The notes: generated from the letters alone by a model not told the origin. Shown: positions 1-10,588, counted from the stretch's first letter. The stretch is DNA of 64,000 bases from Deinococcus malanensis (GCF_014647655.1 NZ_BMPP01000005.1:62001-126000); one strand, 5' to 3'. Numbers and translations: made by a program.

Positions 1-346
1 AGACGGCGGTGGTGGCCGTGTTGCTGGTAAAGGCACTGACGCCCGCAACGGTGCTCAGCATTGAGCGCAGTGTGGCGGTGGGGTTTTTGGAGCGCAGGGC
101 CAGCGCCGTTCCCACCCATTCGATCACGCCGGCCCGCAACAGTACCCGCGTCAGGATGAACAGCGAGGCCAGGGTCAGGACCGTCTCACTGCCAAAACCG
201 GCAAAAGCCTCCTTGGGTTCAATCAGGCCGAGCAGCAGGAGGGACGAAAGCAGGCCCAGCGCGGTAACGTCCACTGGCAGCAGTTCGGTGGCAAACAGCA
301 CCAGGGCCACCACAAACAGGAGGAGCAGGATGGTGACCGGGTCCAT
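1..346 (-). CDS. SLC13/ArsB-type anion permease, N-terminal part only
   Basis: Partial gene running off the left edge; the reverse strand from the ATG at 346 gives 115 residues without a stop. The N-terminus is a run of hydrophobic segments (residues about 4-24, 27-43, 53-70) followed by a serine/threonine-rich stretch with SNTATTA near residue 107. That NTAT-type motif is typical of the divalent-anion:sodium symporter (SLC13/DASS) and ArsB/NhaD permeases, so the likely role is uptake of a carboxylate, sulfate or similar anion across the inner membrane. The start lies 5 nt after the lysK stop, so the two are probably co-transcribed. Substrate cannot be told from this fragment. Confidence 0.75.
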   Translation of the reverse strand, partial: MDPVTILLLLFVVALVLFATELLPVDVTALGLLSSLLLLGLIEPKEAFAGFGSETVLTLASLFILTRVLLRAGVIEWVGTALALRSKNPTATLRSMLSTVAGVSAFTSNTATTAV

Positions 347-351
347 GACGA

Positions 352-1449
352 TCAGCTCCGGGCGCCCAGGGCCAGCCGGGTCAGGGCGTCGGTCAGCACG
401 GCGACCGAGCGATCGTACTCCTGCAGGTCCAGCCGCTCTTCCGGGGTGTGGTCCAGGGCGCTGTCCCCCGGGCCATACGCCAGGGTCGGAACAGGCCAGT
501 GCCCGGCGACCACGTTCATGTCACTGGTTCCCGTTTTGACCTTGAAGACCGGGGTGCCGCCCCGGGCTCGGATCGCCACGCGCATCGCGCGAGTCAGGAC
601 ATTGTCTTTGGGATAACGCACGGCGCGTTCCTGGCCGGTGAACGACACGACCAGTCCAGGCCGGTCTCCCAACAGGTCCAGAATCGCGGTCTCGGCCTCA
701 GCCGGCGAAAGGGCTGGCGGCAGACGAAAGCCCAGCGTGGCCCGCGCAATCTGCTGAACGCCGTCGGTCGAAGCCTCCAGGCTCTGGATGGTGGCCTGAA
801 CAGCGTCGAAGACCCCACCTCCCTCAAATCGTGCGGCGGCCCAGGCTCGCACCCGGAACCAGGCTTCGGTCAGATCATCCGCTGCGCTGGTGCCTTCGCC
901 GGCTGTGTGGAAGTTGTCCTTGACAACCTGAAGACGGGCCACCAGCCGCCCCTTATAGCCCAGGGTCAGCCCGGCCCAGCTGCTGGGTTCCCCGATCAGC
1001 ACCAGGTCCGGCTGCAAGGCGGTGCGGATGTGCCGGGCGCCACGGCTGCTGGGCGCCTCCTCCTCGGTGGCGCCGATCACGACAAAACGCGCCGCACGCA
1101 GGGCATTTTCGGGCAGCGCCGCGACCGCCGCCATAAAGGCGCACAGCGGACCCTTGGCGTCCACGCTGCCGCGTCCGTGCAGGACCCCGGTCTCGTCCAC
1201 AAACACTGGCAGGTCCCCCGGAACGGTATCCATGTGACCCAGCAGCGCCACCGTCAGCGGTCCGGTTCCGCGCTCTCCTACTGCATTGCCGGCCTCGTCG
1301 ATGCGGGTGTCGAACCCTCGGCTGGCCATCCAGCCAGTCAGGAAGGCCGCCACCTGATGCTCCTCACCAGACAGCGAGCGAATCCGTACCGCTTCGACAA
1401 TCAGGTCCCGGGCCGCCTGGGTTCCGGGGCCCAGAGCGTCAGCGGACAT
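352..1449 (-). CDS. lysK: [LysW]-lysine hydrolase, M20 metallopeptidase family
   Basis: 365 residues, normal for the family. LysK releases lysine from the carrier protein LysW in the alpha-aminoadipate lysine pathway used by Thermus and Deinococcus. M20 zinc-site signs are present: GHMDTV (His72, Asp74), GSVDAKG (Asp97) and a Glu triplet at 129-131. [11 protein letters not shown] near residue 305 is the LysK-type signature that separates it from DapE and ArgE. The start overlaps the upstream membrane-protein gene by 11 nt, and the permease gene follows directly, so the three form one minus-strand operon. No other lys genes are in the window. ArgE/DapE-like activity is the main alternative. 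Confidence 0.88.
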   Translation of the reverse strand: MSADALGPGTQAARDLIVEAVRIRSLSGEEHQVAAFLTGWMASRGFDTRIDEAGNAVGERGTGPLTVALLGHMDTVPGDLPVFVDETGVLHGRGSVDAKGPLCAFMAAVAALPENALRAARFVVIGATEEEAPSSRGARHIRTALQPDLVLIGEPSSWAGLTLGYKGRLVARLQVVKDNFHTAGEGTSAADDLTEAWFRVRAWAAARFEGGGVFDAVQATIQSLEASTDGVQQIARATLGFRLPPALSPAEAETAILDLLGDRPGLVVSFTGQERAVRYPKDNVLTRAMRVAIRARGGTPVFKVKTGTSDMNVVAGHWPVPTLAYGPGDSALDHTPEERLDLQEYDRSVAVLTDALTRLALGARS

Positions 1450-2572
1450 CCAGGGGCCTGCTCTCCGGACCCGCGCTTTGGTGGCCGTGGGTGTTCTGGC
1501 CCAGGTGGATCGCCATGGCCGTGAGCAGACGCGCCGCTTCCGACAGCACCGTGAGGGTAACGGTGCCCACCCCGCCGGCCAGCAGGGTCCACAGGCCTTC
1601 GAGGCGCTGGCCCCCCAGGAACTGGAAGATTGCGAGTAGTACGGCCCCCACGAACAGCACCACGCCCAGGAAGCGCAACCGGCCCGCGAGCGCGGCGACC
1701 GCTTCGGCCTGGGCGCTCAGGTGGGGGATCTGGGCGCCTGGCTTCACCACCGCCTCGGTGGTCGTTTCCGTCATGGCAGCACTGGGAGGCGGCTCTGTGG
1801 CAAGGGTGGCCCCCGGTGCAGGTTCGCTGAAGGCTGGTCTCTGCCGCGCCTCGTCCAGCTGCGGCTCTGGCCTGGGGTCCTCTTTGGCCTCGGGGCGCTT
1901 GGCCGCGGGCGAGAATCCGGACGAGGTGATCACCACCCGCTCGGTGCGCCGGGACGGATCAGTGGCGGACGCAGGTCCGGAAACGACGCCTGGCACAGGT
2001 GTTGCGAGGCCCGGAGTTACCGGGCCTGGCATCACGGAAGCTGGCCGGATGCTGGACTCGGAGGCCACCGGGGCAGCGTCTCCGCGGGGACGTGGCGGCG
2101 GGCCTCGGTCCGGTGCGGGGGTCAGGCTGGTCAGCGGTGGGCTGGCTGAGGTGCTGGCAGGCTGCCCGCTTGAAGCCGGGCGCGGGGCGGGAGTCGCCGG
2201 AGCGCTGGCAAAAGTCTTGGTGGCCGGCACCGCTGCCGGAAGTGGCGAGGACGGCAGCTGTTTGACACGCGCCGTGGCGTCGCGCACTTGCGCAAAAAAG
2301 CCCTGAACCCGCGAGGGTTCGAAGCCCAGCAGACTGGCCGTCAGGGCCGTACCTGCCGGCGTTTCCACCCGCAGCAGGCCTTCCTGGTCACTGTGAATCC
2401 GGGTCAGGTCACGCAGGGTCACGCGCCGGGTCCCAGCACCGTCCTGATACAGCAGCGTGCCTTCGGTCAGCACAAACAGTGCATCCTCACGCTCCAGGGT
2501 AGCGACCGGCCGCTCCTCCATACCGATGGTCTTGAGGGCCGCCGCGGCCCGTTCAGGGGCAGGTTCTGTCAT
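1439..2572 (-). CDS. Conserved proline-rich membrane protein of unknown function
   Basis: 377 residues from the ATG at 2572; GAGGAG sits 8 nt upstream, which favours it over the GTG three codons earlier. Three parts are visible: an N-terminal globular region (about 1-90) that looks like a small beta domain, a long low-complexity Pro/Ala/Ser/Thr linker (about 95-270), and two hydrophobic helices near 290-345. A TATGCT box about 18 nt before the start fits a short leader. I do not recognise the family. Its position ahead of lysK suggests co-transcription, not necessarily a shared function. Confidence 0.75.
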   Translation of the reverse strand: MTEPAPERAAAALKTIGMEERPVATLEREDALFVLTEGTLLYQDGAGTRRVTLRDLTRIHSDQEGLLRVETPAGTALTASLLGFEPSRVQGFFAQVRDATARVKQLPSSPLPAAVPATKTFASAPATPAPRPASSGQPASTSASPPLTSLTPAPDRGPPPRPRGDAAPVASESSIRPASVMPGPVTPGLATPVPGVVSGPASATDPSRRTERVVITSSGFSPAAKRPEAKEDPRPEPQLDEARQRPAFSEPAPGATLATEPPPSAAMTETTTEAVVKPGAQIPHLSAQAEAVAALAGRLRFLGVVLFVGAVLLAIFQFLGGQRLEGLWTLLAGGVGTVTLTVLSEAARLLTAMAIHLGQNTHGHQSAGPESRPLDVR

Positions 2573-2728
2573 GGGTTTCACTCCTCACTGCCTGCCAGCA
2601 TACCCACTCGCCGCCGGCCACCGCACTCAGCGATTCCTTACCGCCTGGGCAGTATCGCGCGCCGCGGGATGAAGACCCTCCCACCCTGGCCTCACCTCGG
2701 CATCGTGGAGGCGACGCACACTGCAACC

Positions 2729-3004
2729 ATGACGGACTCCTCTAACCGGTACGGCGATCAACCTCTGGGCAAGAGCGTCGAGGAGATCGAACGCGAGGGC
2801 GGCAATCTGGAGAACTCCCCGGTTCAGGGTGAGGACCGGCGCCGTGACGATGGCCTGGTGGTGCCGGCTGTGATTGGCGGCACCACCAGCGGTGCCCCGG
2901 GGGCGGTGGTGGGGGCTGGCCTGCTGGCCGATCGCACGGGCGGTGCGGACGACGGCACGGCGCGCAGCGGCGACAGTGCACGGCGTGACGACAGCGAAAC
3001 CTGA
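2729..3004 (+). CDS. Small hydrophilic protein of unknown function
   Basis: 91 residues from the ATG at 2729. The N-terminal half is rich in Asp, Glu, Arg and Asn; the middle has a Gly/Ala/Val-rich segment (VIGGTTSGAPGAVVGAGLL, about residues 50-68) that could be a weak membrane-associated or amphipathic helix; the C-terminus is again Asp/Arg/Ser-rich. It is transcribed divergently from the membrane-protein gene and ends 4 nt before the convergent comM stop. Composition resembles small stress-related hydrophilic proteins, but that is only an impression. The upstream in-frame extension back to 2288 is antisense to a real gene and was not used. Confidence 0.6.
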   Translation: MTDSSNRYGDQPLGKSVEEIEREGGNLENSPVQGEDRRRDDGLVVPAVIGGTTSGAPGAVVGAGLLADRTGGADDGTARSGDSARRDDSET

Positions 3005-3008
3005 GCCC

Positions 3009-4508
3009 TTAGCCTGAACCCACCGGTCGAAAGGTGACTGCTTCGGCCAGGTGTACCTCGCGGATCTCGTCGCTGCCGGCGAGATCCGCTACCGTGCGTG
3101 CCACCCGCAGCAGCCGGTCATAGCCGCGGCCGGTCAATCCCAGCTGATTGGCTGCCGCACAGGCAAAGCCTTGGGCACTGGCTGTCAGCGCTGAGTGGCG
3201 GCGAAGCGCCTGTCCGGCCAGATCGGCGTTGCGGCTGCCCTGCCGGTTCAGCATCCGGGTGCGGGCGGCGGCTACCCGTTCGCGAACTGGTGCAGACGGC
3301 TCCGGCTCGGGAGCCCGGGTGAGTTCGTCCACCGTCAGGCGGGGCACAGTCACCCGCAGGTCGATCCGGTCAAGCAGCGGTCCGCTCAGACGTGCGGCGT
3401 AGCGGGTTCGCTCGGCTGGCGTGCAGGTGCAGGGCTTTTCCGGATCGCCCTGATGCCCGCAGGGACACGGGTTCATGGCAGCGATAAGCTGAAAGCGGGC
3501 CGGGTACTGCACGCTGGCCCTTGCCCGGCTGATGGCCACCTGGCCTTCCTCGAGGGGTTGCCGCAGCGTTTCCAGTGCCTTGCGGCTGAATTCCGGGAAC
3601 TCGTCCATGAACAGCACGCCGCGGTGCGCCAGACTGACCTCTCCGGGACGTGGAACGCTGCCGCCGCCGATGAGTCCGGCGTCCGACACGGTGTGGTGCG
3701 GCGAACGGTAGGGCGGGGTCAGGGTCAGGGCTCCCCGCCGGGTCAGCAGTCCGGCCGCCGAATGGATCCGTGTGACCTCCAGTGCCTCTGCCCGGGTCAG
3801 GGGAGGCAGCAGCCCCGGCGCTCGGCGCGCCAGCATGGTTTTGCCGCTGCCCGGGGAGCCGATCAGCAGCAGATTGTGGCCTCCGGCCACCGCCACCTCC
3901 AGGGCCCGGCGCGCTCCGGCCTGACCTTTGAGGTCAGCGAGGTCCGGCAGACTGTCATGGTCCACCCCGGGTGTGGTCGGCTCGGCGGGGATCAGGGGCG
4001 CGCGGCCACTCAGGTGCGCGGCCGCTTCCGAAAGCGTCCGGGCGCCAAACACCGTCACGCCGTCGATCAGGGCCGCTTCCTGAGTACTGGCTGCTGGAAG
4101 CAGCGCGGACAGGCCCAGCCCAGCGGCCAGCAATGCCACATTCACGGCCCCGGCGATGGGCCGCAGGCTGCCGTCCAGCGCCAATTCGCCGGCCACCACC
4201 AGAGCACAGAGCGCATCGGCAGATACCAGTTCCTGCGCGGCCAGGACGCCCAGGGCAATGGGCAGATCGTACAGCGGCCCTTCCTTTCGCAGGTCTGCGG
4301 GAGCCAGGTTCACGGTGATGCGCGCCGCCGGGAACGGCAGTCCGGCATTGCGCACCGCTGCGCGGACCCGTTCACGCGCCTCGCTGACCGCCTGATCGGG
4401 AAGGCCCACCACCATAAAGGATGGCAGCCCTGGCGAGACATCCACTTCCACTTCAACCGGCACGGCGTCCACGCCGATCAGGGCCACGCTGCGTACGCGG
4501 GCCAGCAT
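3009..4508 (-). CDS. comM: YifB/ComM family Mg-chelatase-like AAA+ ATPase
   Basis: 499 residues, full length. The N-terminal ChlI-type domain (about 1-170) is followed by the AAA+ core with Walker A GSPGSGKT at 217-224, a Walker B-type MDEFPEF near 300, and the Mg-chelatase C-terminal domain with the cysteine cluster [13 protein letters not shown] typical of YifB. ComM of Vibrio is a helicase that promotes branch migration during natural transformation; Deinococcus is naturally competent, so the same role is likely. The gene is convergent with the small plus-strand gene at 2729. No clear ribosome site precedes the ATG at 4508. Confidence 0.9.
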   Translation of the reverse strand: MLARVRSVALIGVDAVPVEVEVDVSPGLPSFMVVGLPDQAVSEARERVRAAVRNAGLPFPAARITVNLAPADLRKEGPLYDLPIALGVLAAQELVSADALCALVVAGELALDGSLRPIAGAVNVALLAAGLGLSALLPAASTQEAALIDGVTVFGARTLSEAAAHLSGRAPLIPAEPTTPGVDHDSLPDLADLKGQAGARRALEVAVAGGHNLLLIGSPGSGKTMLARRAPGLLPPLTRAEALEVTRIHSAAGLLTRRGALTLTPPYRSPHHTVSDAGLIGGGSVPRPGEVSLAHRGVLFMDEFPEFSRKALETLRQPLEEGQVAISRARASVQYPARFQLIAAMNPCPCGHQGDPEKPCTCTPAERTRYAARLSGPLLDRIDLRVTVPRLTVDELTRAPEPEPSAPVRERVAAARTRMLNRQGSRNADLAGQALRRHSALTASAQGFACAAANQLGLTGRGYDRLLRVARTVADLAGSDEIREVHLAEAVTFRPVGSG

Positions 4509-4584
4509 CAGTGGTCCGGGCGCCGCATGGGCGCGCTTCTTCCTGCAAGAGTCACGGCGGCCAGTGTACGCATAGCCACCACAA

Positions 4585-4625
4585 AACGCCGCCCACTTTC
4601 AGCACACGGATGCAGGGGCGGCGTT
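4585..4625 (-). terminator. Terminator after tatA
   Basis: Ten-base perfect inverted repeat (AACGCCGCCC at 4585-4594, GGGCGGCGTT at 4616-4625) with a T-rich tail on the minus strand, just past the tatA stop. Confidence 0.7.
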
Positions 4626-4636
4626 CTGGAAAAGCT

Positions 4637-4945
4637 TTATCGGCTGGGCGTGTCCTGAACCGGTTCAGGCTGCGCGGTTGGCTGCGGAATCACGGCCTGT
4701 GCAGGCACTACCGGAGTCACTGCGCGTGGGTCCACCGTGGCATGGATCGTCTGGACCGGCGCACTGGGTGCAGCACTTTCCTTGAAGCTGCCCTCCAGCT
4801 CTTCTTTCAGCCCCTGGGTGCTGCGCCGGAATTCCCGCAGCCCCGCCCCCAGGCTCTTGCCCAGCTCCGGCAGCTTGCGTGGTCCAAATACCACGAGTGC
4901 CACGAGCAGAATCATCAGCAGTTCTCCAGCACCAATATTCGGCAT
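4637..4945 (-). CDS. tatA: Twin-arginine translocase subunit TatA/TatE
   Basis: 102 residues. A single N-terminal transmembrane helix (about 5-20), then the hinge FGPRKLPELGKSLG that defines TatA/TatB proteins, then an amphipathic helix and a Pro/Val-rich, probably disordered tail. It forms the membrane pore that exports folded twin-arginine proteins. GGAGG lies 7 nt before the ATG. It is a single-gene unit with its own terminator; tatC is not nearby. Sequence is TatA-like rather than TatB-like because the helix begins very near the N-terminus and the protein is short. Confidence 0.92.
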   Translation of the reverse strand: MPNIGAGELLMILLVALVVFGPRKLPELGKSLGAGLREFRRSTQGLKEELEGSFKESAAPSAPVQTIHATVDPRAVTPVVPAQAVIPQPTAQPEPVQDTPSR

Positions 4946-5014
4946 GATTGACCTCCGTGAGGGGCAGGGGCCTGTGGTGACGCCCCGGCCTTTTGTGCAG
5001 TGTAGTGCGCCGGT

Positions 5015-6991
5015 CTAAGAACTGGTTGAACCCTCGCCCGCATGACCGGGAACGACATCCCGGTAGGCACGCAGGGTTCCGTTCATGAACGCCACGTACA
5101 GGGTCCCGTCGGCAGCCAGAGGCGTGGCCTGGACGCCGTGCCGCTCCTGGTGTGCCCAGCGGACCGCGCCGGTGCGTACGTCCAGTGCGGTCAGCTCACC
5201 CTCTTCGGAGGCCAGAAACACCTGCCCGGCACTGATGACCGGACTGGCCGTAACCCGGCCGCGCAGGGTCCGGGCCCACAGGTCCTCACCATCGGCCAGC
5301 CGCAGGGCCCGGACCGTTCCGCCCCAGCCGGCCAGCACCGCCACGCCCCCGGTCTCTCCCGGCTGTGCGCTCAGGGCAGGCGAGGCCCAGACTTCGTCTT
5401 CCAGGTCGTAGGTCCACAGGGTGGGTTCCGGGCCACGCAAAGCCGCGCGGCCGCCGGAGGCCGTCAGGGCCAGGGCGTGCACCTCACCTTCCCAGGTGGC
5501 TATCACCAGGGCCGCTTCGCCCGGTGCCGTGGGCAGCAGCGCCGGGGTGCCGTGGACGGTCCCAACCTGCACCTTCCACAGCGGGGCCCCAGTGCGGGCG
5601 TCCAGGGCGTGCAGCCAGCCGTTCTCGTCGCAGACCAGCGCTGCGCCGGCCCACACCAGTGGACTGGCCGCTACCGGGCCGTCTGCGCGGTAGGCCCACA
5701 GCAGTTCGCCCGTGTGTGCGTTCAGCGCATGCAGGTGCCCGTCACGGCTGGCCGCCAGGACCCGGCCGTTCCAGAGGGTCGGCGCGCCGGTCAGCTCTGC
5801 CCGCGCCTGGTAGCGCCACTGTTCGGCGCCGCTGTGCAGTTCCACCCTCCGCAGGGTCCCGTCCCAGGCGCCGAACAGCACGTGCCCACCCTGGAAGGTA
5901 GGCGGGGCCGTGACCTCGTCCCGCGCGGCGTAGGTGGCAAAGGGGCGGCCCGAGGCATGCGTCAGGACCAGCTGCCCGCCCCGGGTGCCGACCGTGACGA
6001 GATCAGCCTCGCCCATCACGGCGGCCGGCCAGGTCACCTCACCCGGCAACGGGACGCTCCAGACCTCCTGCAACTGTCCGGCGCGCGCTGGCCCGTCGGG
6101 ATGCTCTCCGGTGCGGGTGCGCCCGCCGCGGTACTGGCTGCGGGCATGCATGGTCCACACGTCGCGCCGCGCCAGCGCCCACAGGTGCGCCAGGGCCTCG
6201 CCGGTTTCGGGGCGCTGTTCGGGCTTCTTGGCCAGCAGGGCCAGCAGCACCCGGGCTATGGCATCCGGGACCGCCGGGTTGACGTCACGGGGGTCCGGGA
6301 CCTTTTCGTAGACATGCTGGTAAAGCACGCTCTGGTCGCTGTCGCCCACGAAGGGTGGGCTGCCACACACCACCCGGTACAGCACGGCCCCCAGTGCATA
6401 CAGGTCGCTTAGCGGCCCGACACCGATCCCACGCGCCTGCTCCGGCGCCATGTAGGCCGGGGTGCCCAGGGTCACGCCGCTGCGGGTCAGGTGCCGGGTG
6501 TGCTCCGACAGGGCCACCAGGCCAAAATCCATGATGCAGGGCAGCCCGGTGCTGTCCAGCAGCACGTTGCCGGGTGTCAGGTCGCGGTGCGTGATGCCCT
6601 GGGCGTGCACGAAGTGCAGCGCGCGGGAAGCAAAGGCGGCGGCAGTGAGGAAGCGTGCCAGCGGCCCAGGCGCGTCCTCCAGCGGCCCAAGGCCGGTGAC
6701 CGGGCCTCCGGTCATCAGCGGCATGGTGAAAAACGGCCGTCCGGTGCCCGGGTCCACGCCTAGGTCCAGCACCGGCACCACGCCAGGATGGTTGAGCCGG
6801 GCGAGCGTGCGCACCTCACGCAGAAACCGCGAGCGGTCCGAATCCGGGACATGTTCGTGCATCACCTTGACCGCCACTTCGCGGTCGACCACCTGATCGC
6901 GGGCACGGAATACACGGGCACTGCCGCCCTCACCAAGCAGGGCCAGCAGGTCGTAGCGGTCCGCAAGCACCGTGCCAACGTCGAGCGCCAT
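5015..6991 (-). CDS. rqkA: Ser/Thr protein kinase with C-terminal PQQ-type beta-propeller (RqkA-like)
   Basis: 658 residues from the ATG at 6991, chosen because a TACACT box lies 9 nt upstream; a GTG 9 codons earlier is possible. The N-terminal Hanks-type kinase shows the glycine loop GEGGSARV (20-27), Lys42, HRDLTPGN (135-142), DFG (155-157) and an APE motif. From about residue 310 come seven or so blade repeats of the G-x-LHALDA-TG-xLW kind, the PQQ/WD-like propeller. D. radiodurans RqkA (DR2518), a radiation- and PQQ-responsive kinase needed for repair, has the same architecture and length, so orthology is likely. The catalytic loop has Thr in place of the usual Lys. No membrane segment separates the two halves. 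Confidence 0.85.
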   Translation of the reverse strand: MALDVGTVLADRYDLLALLGEGGSARVFRARDQVVDREVAVKVMHEHVPDSDRSRFLREVRTLARLNHPGVVPVLDLGVDPGTGRPFFTMPLMTGGPVTGLGPLEDAPGPLARFLTAAAFASRALHFVHAQGITHRDLTPGNVLLDSTGLPCIMDFGLVALSEHTRHLTRSGVTLGTPAYMAPEQARGIGVGPLSDLYALGAVLYRVVCGSPPFVGDSDQSVLYQHVYEKVPDPRDVNPAVPDAIARVLLALLAKKPEQRPETGEALAHLWALARRDVWTMHARSQYRGGRTRTGEHPDGPARAGQLQEVWSVPLPGEVTWPAAVMGEADLVTVGTRGGQLVLTHASGRPFATYAARDEVTAPPTFQGGHVLFGAWDGTLRRVELHSGAEQWRYQARAELTGAPTLWNGRVLAASRDGHLHALNAHTGELLWAYRADGPVAASPLVWAGAALVCDENGWLHALDARTGAPLWKVQVGTVHGTPALLPTAPGEAALVIATWEGEVHALALTASGGRAALRGPEPTLWTYDLEDEVWASPALSAQPGETGGVAVLAGWGGTVRALRLADGEDLWARTLRGRVTASPVISAGQVFLASEEGELTALDVRTGAVRWAHQERHGVQATPLAADGTLYVAFMNGTLRAYRDVVPGHAGEGSTSS

Positions 6992-7000
6992 ACGTCCGCG

Positions 7001-7006
7001 AGTGTA
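7001..7006 (-). promoter_or_regulatory. -10 box (TACACT) of rqkA
   Basis: TANNNT hexamer ending 9 nt before the ATG at 6991, fitting a leaderless or near-leaderless transcript. Confidence 0.55.
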
Positions 7007-7061
7007 GCGCGCCCTCACCCGGATGCCTGGACGCGGTGCTGGACGTCAGGTAGGCCGGACG

Positions 7062-8243
7062 TCAGGCGACCGGGACCTGCGTTGCCAGCTGACCCGGAGT
7101 CAGCGGTTCTGACAGCAGCCGGGCAAAGGCACCCTGCCTATGCGAGGCCATAAAGCCCCGCACCAGATCGCTCCCCACCGAGTAGGTGAAGATATAGGCG
7201 CGCAGGTTCGGCTGGGTAATGAATTCCAGGTTTTTACGCGCGTGCTGCTCAGTGACCACGTTGTAGCGGCTCAGGAACTCGATGACCTCGGACTCGGGTC
7301 GGCCGTCCTCGTGCAGCAGCATGGCGGCCGCACCCGAGACGCCCTTCATGCTGGACTGCGCCTCGGAGACCCGCAGCATTGCGGCCACATCGTCCGGGTC
7401 CAGCCCGGCGTGGGCTGCCAGTTCGCCGGTCAGCCAGGAATGAACCTCTTCGCGGGTCATGACAGCGTCCAGGGCGTTTGTGGCCACGCCCTCGGACACC
7501 ACGCATTCCGGGGCGTTCAGGAGCTGGATGTGATGCTCCTGCCAGCCGCGCTCACGAACCAGCCGTGCTTCCTTGGTGCTGTGTTCGGTGTGGTGACCAG
7601 GGTAGCCTTCATGGGCCATCAGGTCCGGCAGGCCGGTGAGGGTCACCGGGAGGTCAGTGTTGATGTCGATGCGGCTTTGCAGCCCGCCCAGCGGCCAGTT
7701 GTAGCCGCCCCAGGGCTTGCCGCTGACCAGACCGATGCTGAAGCCTTCTCCCTGCGGAAGCCCGAAGCGGGTGCGGGTCCGTTCCCGCAGCTCGGCCAGA
7801 ATAGGCGCGGTGACGTCGAGCAGGGCCGAGGGAGGCACCACGACCCGGTCGCGCAGGGCATTCTTGCGGTCGACGAGCGATCCGCTGCCAGGAAGGGCAT
7901 CTTCCAGCACCCGCAGGCTGGCGTCCAGGGCAGCCGGGTCAGCACGCCGGGGCTCGATGTCGTACAGACCGCGCACTTCGTCGGAATACCGCAGCTGCTC
8001 GCCAGCCAGCAGGCGCGTCATGGTCTGCATGGCCCGGACCTGGACCGCCAGCCACGCTCGGCGCTGTTCCTCGGCGACCTCCTCCACACGGACAGCGAGG
8101 TCATTCGCTTCCAGGCGCAGCTGGGCGGGGTCACGCTCCTGGCGGTCGGCCCACTCCTGCGGGCCTCCGTAGCCGTCAATAAACCCCGGGGCGTGCGCGT
8201 CGATGGCGTGGGCCAGCCGGATGTAACGCTCTGCGATGTCCAT
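7062..8243 (-). CDS. DUF885 family protein, putative metallohydrolase
   Basis: 393 residues from the ATG at 8243, which has TATGCT 7 nt upstream; this beats the in-frame start four codons earlier. The key motif is [13 protein letters not shown] at about 209-221, an HExxxxH-type metal site characteristic of DUF885 proteins, with a possible distant Glu ligand near EGVA further on. DUF885 proteins are M32/M3-like predicted peptidases or hydrolases, mostly uncharacterised. No signal peptide is seen, so it is cytoplasmic. It stands as its own transcription unit between rqkA and the cyclo-ligase gene. Confidence 0.8.
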   Translation of the reverse strand: MDIAERYIRLAHAIDAHAPGFIDGYGGPQEWADRQERDPAQLRLEANDLAVRVEEVAEEQRRAWLAVQVRAMQTMTRLLAGEQLRYSDEVRGLYDIEPRRADPAALDASLRVLEDALPGSGSLVDRKNALRDRVVVPPSALLDVTAPILAELRERTRTRFGLPQGEGFSIGLVSGKPWGGYNWPLGGLQSRIDINTDLPVTLTGLPDLMAHEGYPGHHTEHSTKEARLVRERGWQEHHIQLLNAPECVVSEGVATNALDAVMTREEVHSWLTGELAAHAGLDPDDVAAMLRVSEAQSSMKGVSGAAAMLLHEDGRPESEVIEFLSRYNVVTEQHARKNLEFITQPNLRAYIFTYSVGSDLVRGFMASHRQGAFARLLSEPLTPGQLATQVPVA

Positions 8244-8250
8244 GCGCCGC

Positions 8251-8256
8251 AGCATA
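8251..8256 (-). promoter_or_regulatory. -10 box (TATGCT) of the DUF885 gene
   Basis: TANNNT hexamer exactly 7 nt before the ATG at 8243; no ribosome site between them. Confidence 0.6.
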
Positions 8257-8272
8257 GCGGGCGCCCTGCGGG

Positions 8273-8833
8273 CTACGGTCTTGAGGGCCGGACACCGGTT
8301 TCGGTGGCCAGAAAGCCCGCCAGGACGTCATGCGGGTCAGACGGCAGCTCCGGCACCAGAAGGGCCGACCACACCACCCCCACCACCAGACCTCCGAAGC
8401 CGGGCAGCAGGCGGTCGTAAAAGCCGCCCCCATACCCCAACCGGACGCCCCGCTCATCGAAGGCCAGCCCTGGAAGCAGCGCGGCGTCCACCGTGCTGAG
8501 CGCCTCGCGCGGGGCATCGGCCGGCGGCTGCAGCGCCCCGAAACGGCTGAACTCGGTGGCGCTGGCCCAGGGATGCAGTGTCAGATGGGGTTCCGGCCGG
8601 AAGCGCGCCCGGCTGGTGAGCAACTCGAACTGGTTGGCCAGTGTGGACACGTCGGGTTCGCCCGGCAGGGCACGGTAGGCCAGCACGCGCCGCACCCCCT
8701 GTTCGTGCAGGAAAGTGGCCAGAGAAGTGCACAGCGGGGCGGAGGCGTCCGGCACGGCGGCACGCGCTTCGCGGGCCCATACCCGCCACTTAGCCTTGGA
8801 GTCCTGCACAGCCGGTGAGCTCAGGAGCGCCAT
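8273..8833 (-). CDS. 5-formyltetrahydrofolate cyclo-ligase
   Basis: 186 residues. Converts 5-formyl-THF to 5,10-methenyl-THF with ATP. The family signature near the C-terminus, [17 protein letters not shown] (about 138-154), is intact, and an N-terminal K-WR--AR region matches the family. Its start overlaps the stop of the upstream phosphodiesterase gene by 13 nt, so the two are translated from one message. Length matches the usual 180-200 residues. Confidence 0.9.
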   Translation of the reverse strand: MALLSSPAVQDSKAKWRVWAREARAAVPDASAPLCTSLATFLHEQGVRRVLAYRALPGEPDVSTLANQFELLTSRARFRPEPHLTLHPWASATEFSRFGALQPPADAPREALSTVDAALLPGLAFDERGVRLGYGGGFYDRLLPGFGGLVVGVVWSALLVPELPSDPHDVLAGFLATETGVRPSRP

Positions 8834-9624
8834 GCTGTCCCGTCGTGAAGGTCCAGGGTCTGGTACAGCCCGTCTCCGATCACGCTGGTGAAGCTGACCA
8901 GACCGGCGCCAGGCGTCCAGGAATGAAGCAGGCAGGCGGGGGACTGCAACTGCACCGACAGCCTCTCCGGGTGTCCCAGGTCCGGCAGCCAGGTGTGCCG
9001 GGTGCCGGGCGCCGTCATCAGCAGCGTACCGCCGCAGCGCCGGGTAATGGCCATGTGCAGGTGACCGGCCAGCACGCGCTCGACTTGCAGGTGTCGTGAC
9101 ACCAGGGCCTCAAAAACCTGTGGGTCGCGCAGACCGATGCCGTCCATCACCTTCAGACCGCTGGGGGTCGGCGGATGATGCATGAAAATCACGCAGGGGC
9201 GCTCCGGCACTTCACTGAGCCGCTCATTGAGCCAGCCCAGGCGCGTTTCACACAGTTCTCCGGCATCGTGGCCGGGCAGATGGGTATCCAGCCCGATCAG
9301 CCGCAGCGGCCCGGCTTCGACCACGTACTGCATGAACCCGTCCAGGCCCTGCGTTCCGGGCTGACCCAGTGCTGAGAGCATAGGGGCGCGCCGGTCATGG
9401 TTACCGGGCACGGCGTAGACCGGCATCGGCAGGGGCTCAATCAGGGCCAGGAAGGTGGCGTACTCGCCTACCTCCCCATGCTCGGTGCAGTCCCCGGTGA
9501 TCAGCACCAGATCGGGGAGTACCGGCAGCGTCAGCAGGTGGCTGACCGCGCGCCGCAGCGCCCGGGCGGTTTCGTCGTCCGGGGCGGCCGTGATATGCAG
9601 GTCGCTGAGCTGAGCAATAAGCAA
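8821..9624 (-). CDS. Metallophosphoesterase, cyclic-nucleotide phosphodiesterase (CpdA-like)
   Basis: 267 residues starting at a TTG (9624) with GGAGG 10 nt upstream. All calcineurin-like metal motifs are in order: DLH near residue 8-10, GD near 43, GNHDRR near 75, HHPP near 150 and GHLH near 187. CpdA enzymes hydrolyse 3',5'-cAMP; other members act on other phosphodiesters, so the substrate is an inference. No signal peptide. It leads a two-gene unit with the cyclo-ligase. Confidence 0.82.
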   Translation of the reverse strand: MLIAQLSDLHITAAPDDETARALRRAVSHLLTLPVLPDLVLITGDCTEHGEVGEYATFLALIEPLPMPVYAVPGNHDRRAPMLSALGQPGTQGLDGFMQYVVEAGPLRLIGLDTHLPGHDAGELCETRLGWLNERLSEVPERPCVIFMHHPPTPSGLKVMDGIGLRDPQVFEALVSRHLQVERVLAGHLHMAITRRCGGTLLMTAPGTRHTWLPDLGHPERLSVQLQSPACLLHSWTPGAGLVSFTSVIGDGLYQTLDLHDGTAWRS

Positions 9625-9844
9625 GAAAGCTTCACCTCCGGGCTTCAGGGTCTGTGGGTTCCAGCCTACTCTTCCGGTCTGCGCAGCGGTGGCACAACTG
9701 GTTGCAAAACGGTCGCCGAACTGGATGCACGGTCAGAGCGGTCCTGTTTTTGTCGTCGGAAGGAATCTCTCTGCGCAAGACAGGGGCATTCCCAGAGGCG
9801 AAATTCGTCCAGTACTATAAGAACGCTGTTCAGACCAGCGCATT

Positions 9845-10579
9845 TCAGGGCAGAGTGTAGGCAACTGGCAGGTCCATGACATGCAGGGAAATGCGCTGAT
9901 CGGCGGGGATCTCTCCTGCCTCCAGGCGGTTGGTCAGGACTACGATGGCCCGGGCACAATCCTCGACGACCCGGTTCATGCTGTCCTCGCTCAGGTAAGG
10001 ATAGGAACGGTCCAGAACGAAGCCGCCAGGCTGCGCATAGAACTCACGCAGGTCATCCAGGCGATGTGCAAGTGCCTCGCTCCCCAGAAACGGCAGGGGA
10101 GAGGGTGGATTGGGCGCGGGCACGACCTGACTGGAAAACACGTTATGTGGATGGTCACGCAGGTACTTGTGGTCCAGGCCGTACCAGTCGTCCTTGACCC
10201 GCTCCCAGGTTGCGGCCCGGTGGGCGGCGAATTCAGTCCCGAAGGTCTCCTGGGTCGAGCGCCCGATGAAATGCATCCAGAGGTTGTCACTGACCAGATG
10301 TGTGAAGTAGCCCAGCACAAATGCGGACCGTGACGGGTCCATATCCTGCTGTCCCTGCACGTATTCCCGCCAGAAGGTCAGGTCCGGTATGTGGCCCTCA
10401 TCCTCACCGGGGCACAGCAGATGGGTGACGGACTTGGGGGGATCAAACTGGGTCCAGTCGTGGTTTGGCCGTCCAGAGTCCGGCGCGACATTGCCGATCA
10501 CGAAAGCGGGTGTGTCCAGGTGTGGCCAGTCCTGAAGCAGCCGCTCGGCGATACGAAAATGGGCGATCCAGGTGGCCAT
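9845..10579 (-). CDS. Zinc-dependent phospholipase C family protein
   Basis: 244 residues. The N-terminal ATWIAHFRIAERLL and the following GNVAPDSG resemble PF00882 (zinc-dependent phospholipase C), where an early Trp/His and later Asp/His residues bind zinc; FVLGYFTHLVSDNLWMHF near residue 88-105 supplies the expected HxxxD pair. There is no signal peptide, unlike the secreted clostridial enzymes, so the protein is probably cytoplasmic and may act on other phosphoesters. TAGACT lies 9 nt before the ATG. Confidence 0.75.
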   Translation of the reverse strand: MATWIAHFRIAERLLQDWPHLDTPAFVIGNVAPDSGRPNHDWTQFDPPKSVTHLLCPGEDEGHIPDLTFWREYVQGQQDMDPSRSAFVLGYFTHLVSDNLWMHFIGRSTQETFGTEFAAHRAATWERVKDDWYGLDHKYLRDHPHNVFSSQVVPAPNPPSPLPFLGSEALAHRLDDLREFYAQPGGFVLDRSYPYLSEDSMNRVVEDCARAIVVLTNRLEAGEIPADQRISLHVMDLPVAYTLP

Positions 10580-10588
10580 ACAGCTGCG

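Noticed and set aside
5042..6412. 456-codon open frame on the plus strand
   Set aside because: Antisense to the kinase gene, which has clear kinase and propeller motifs.
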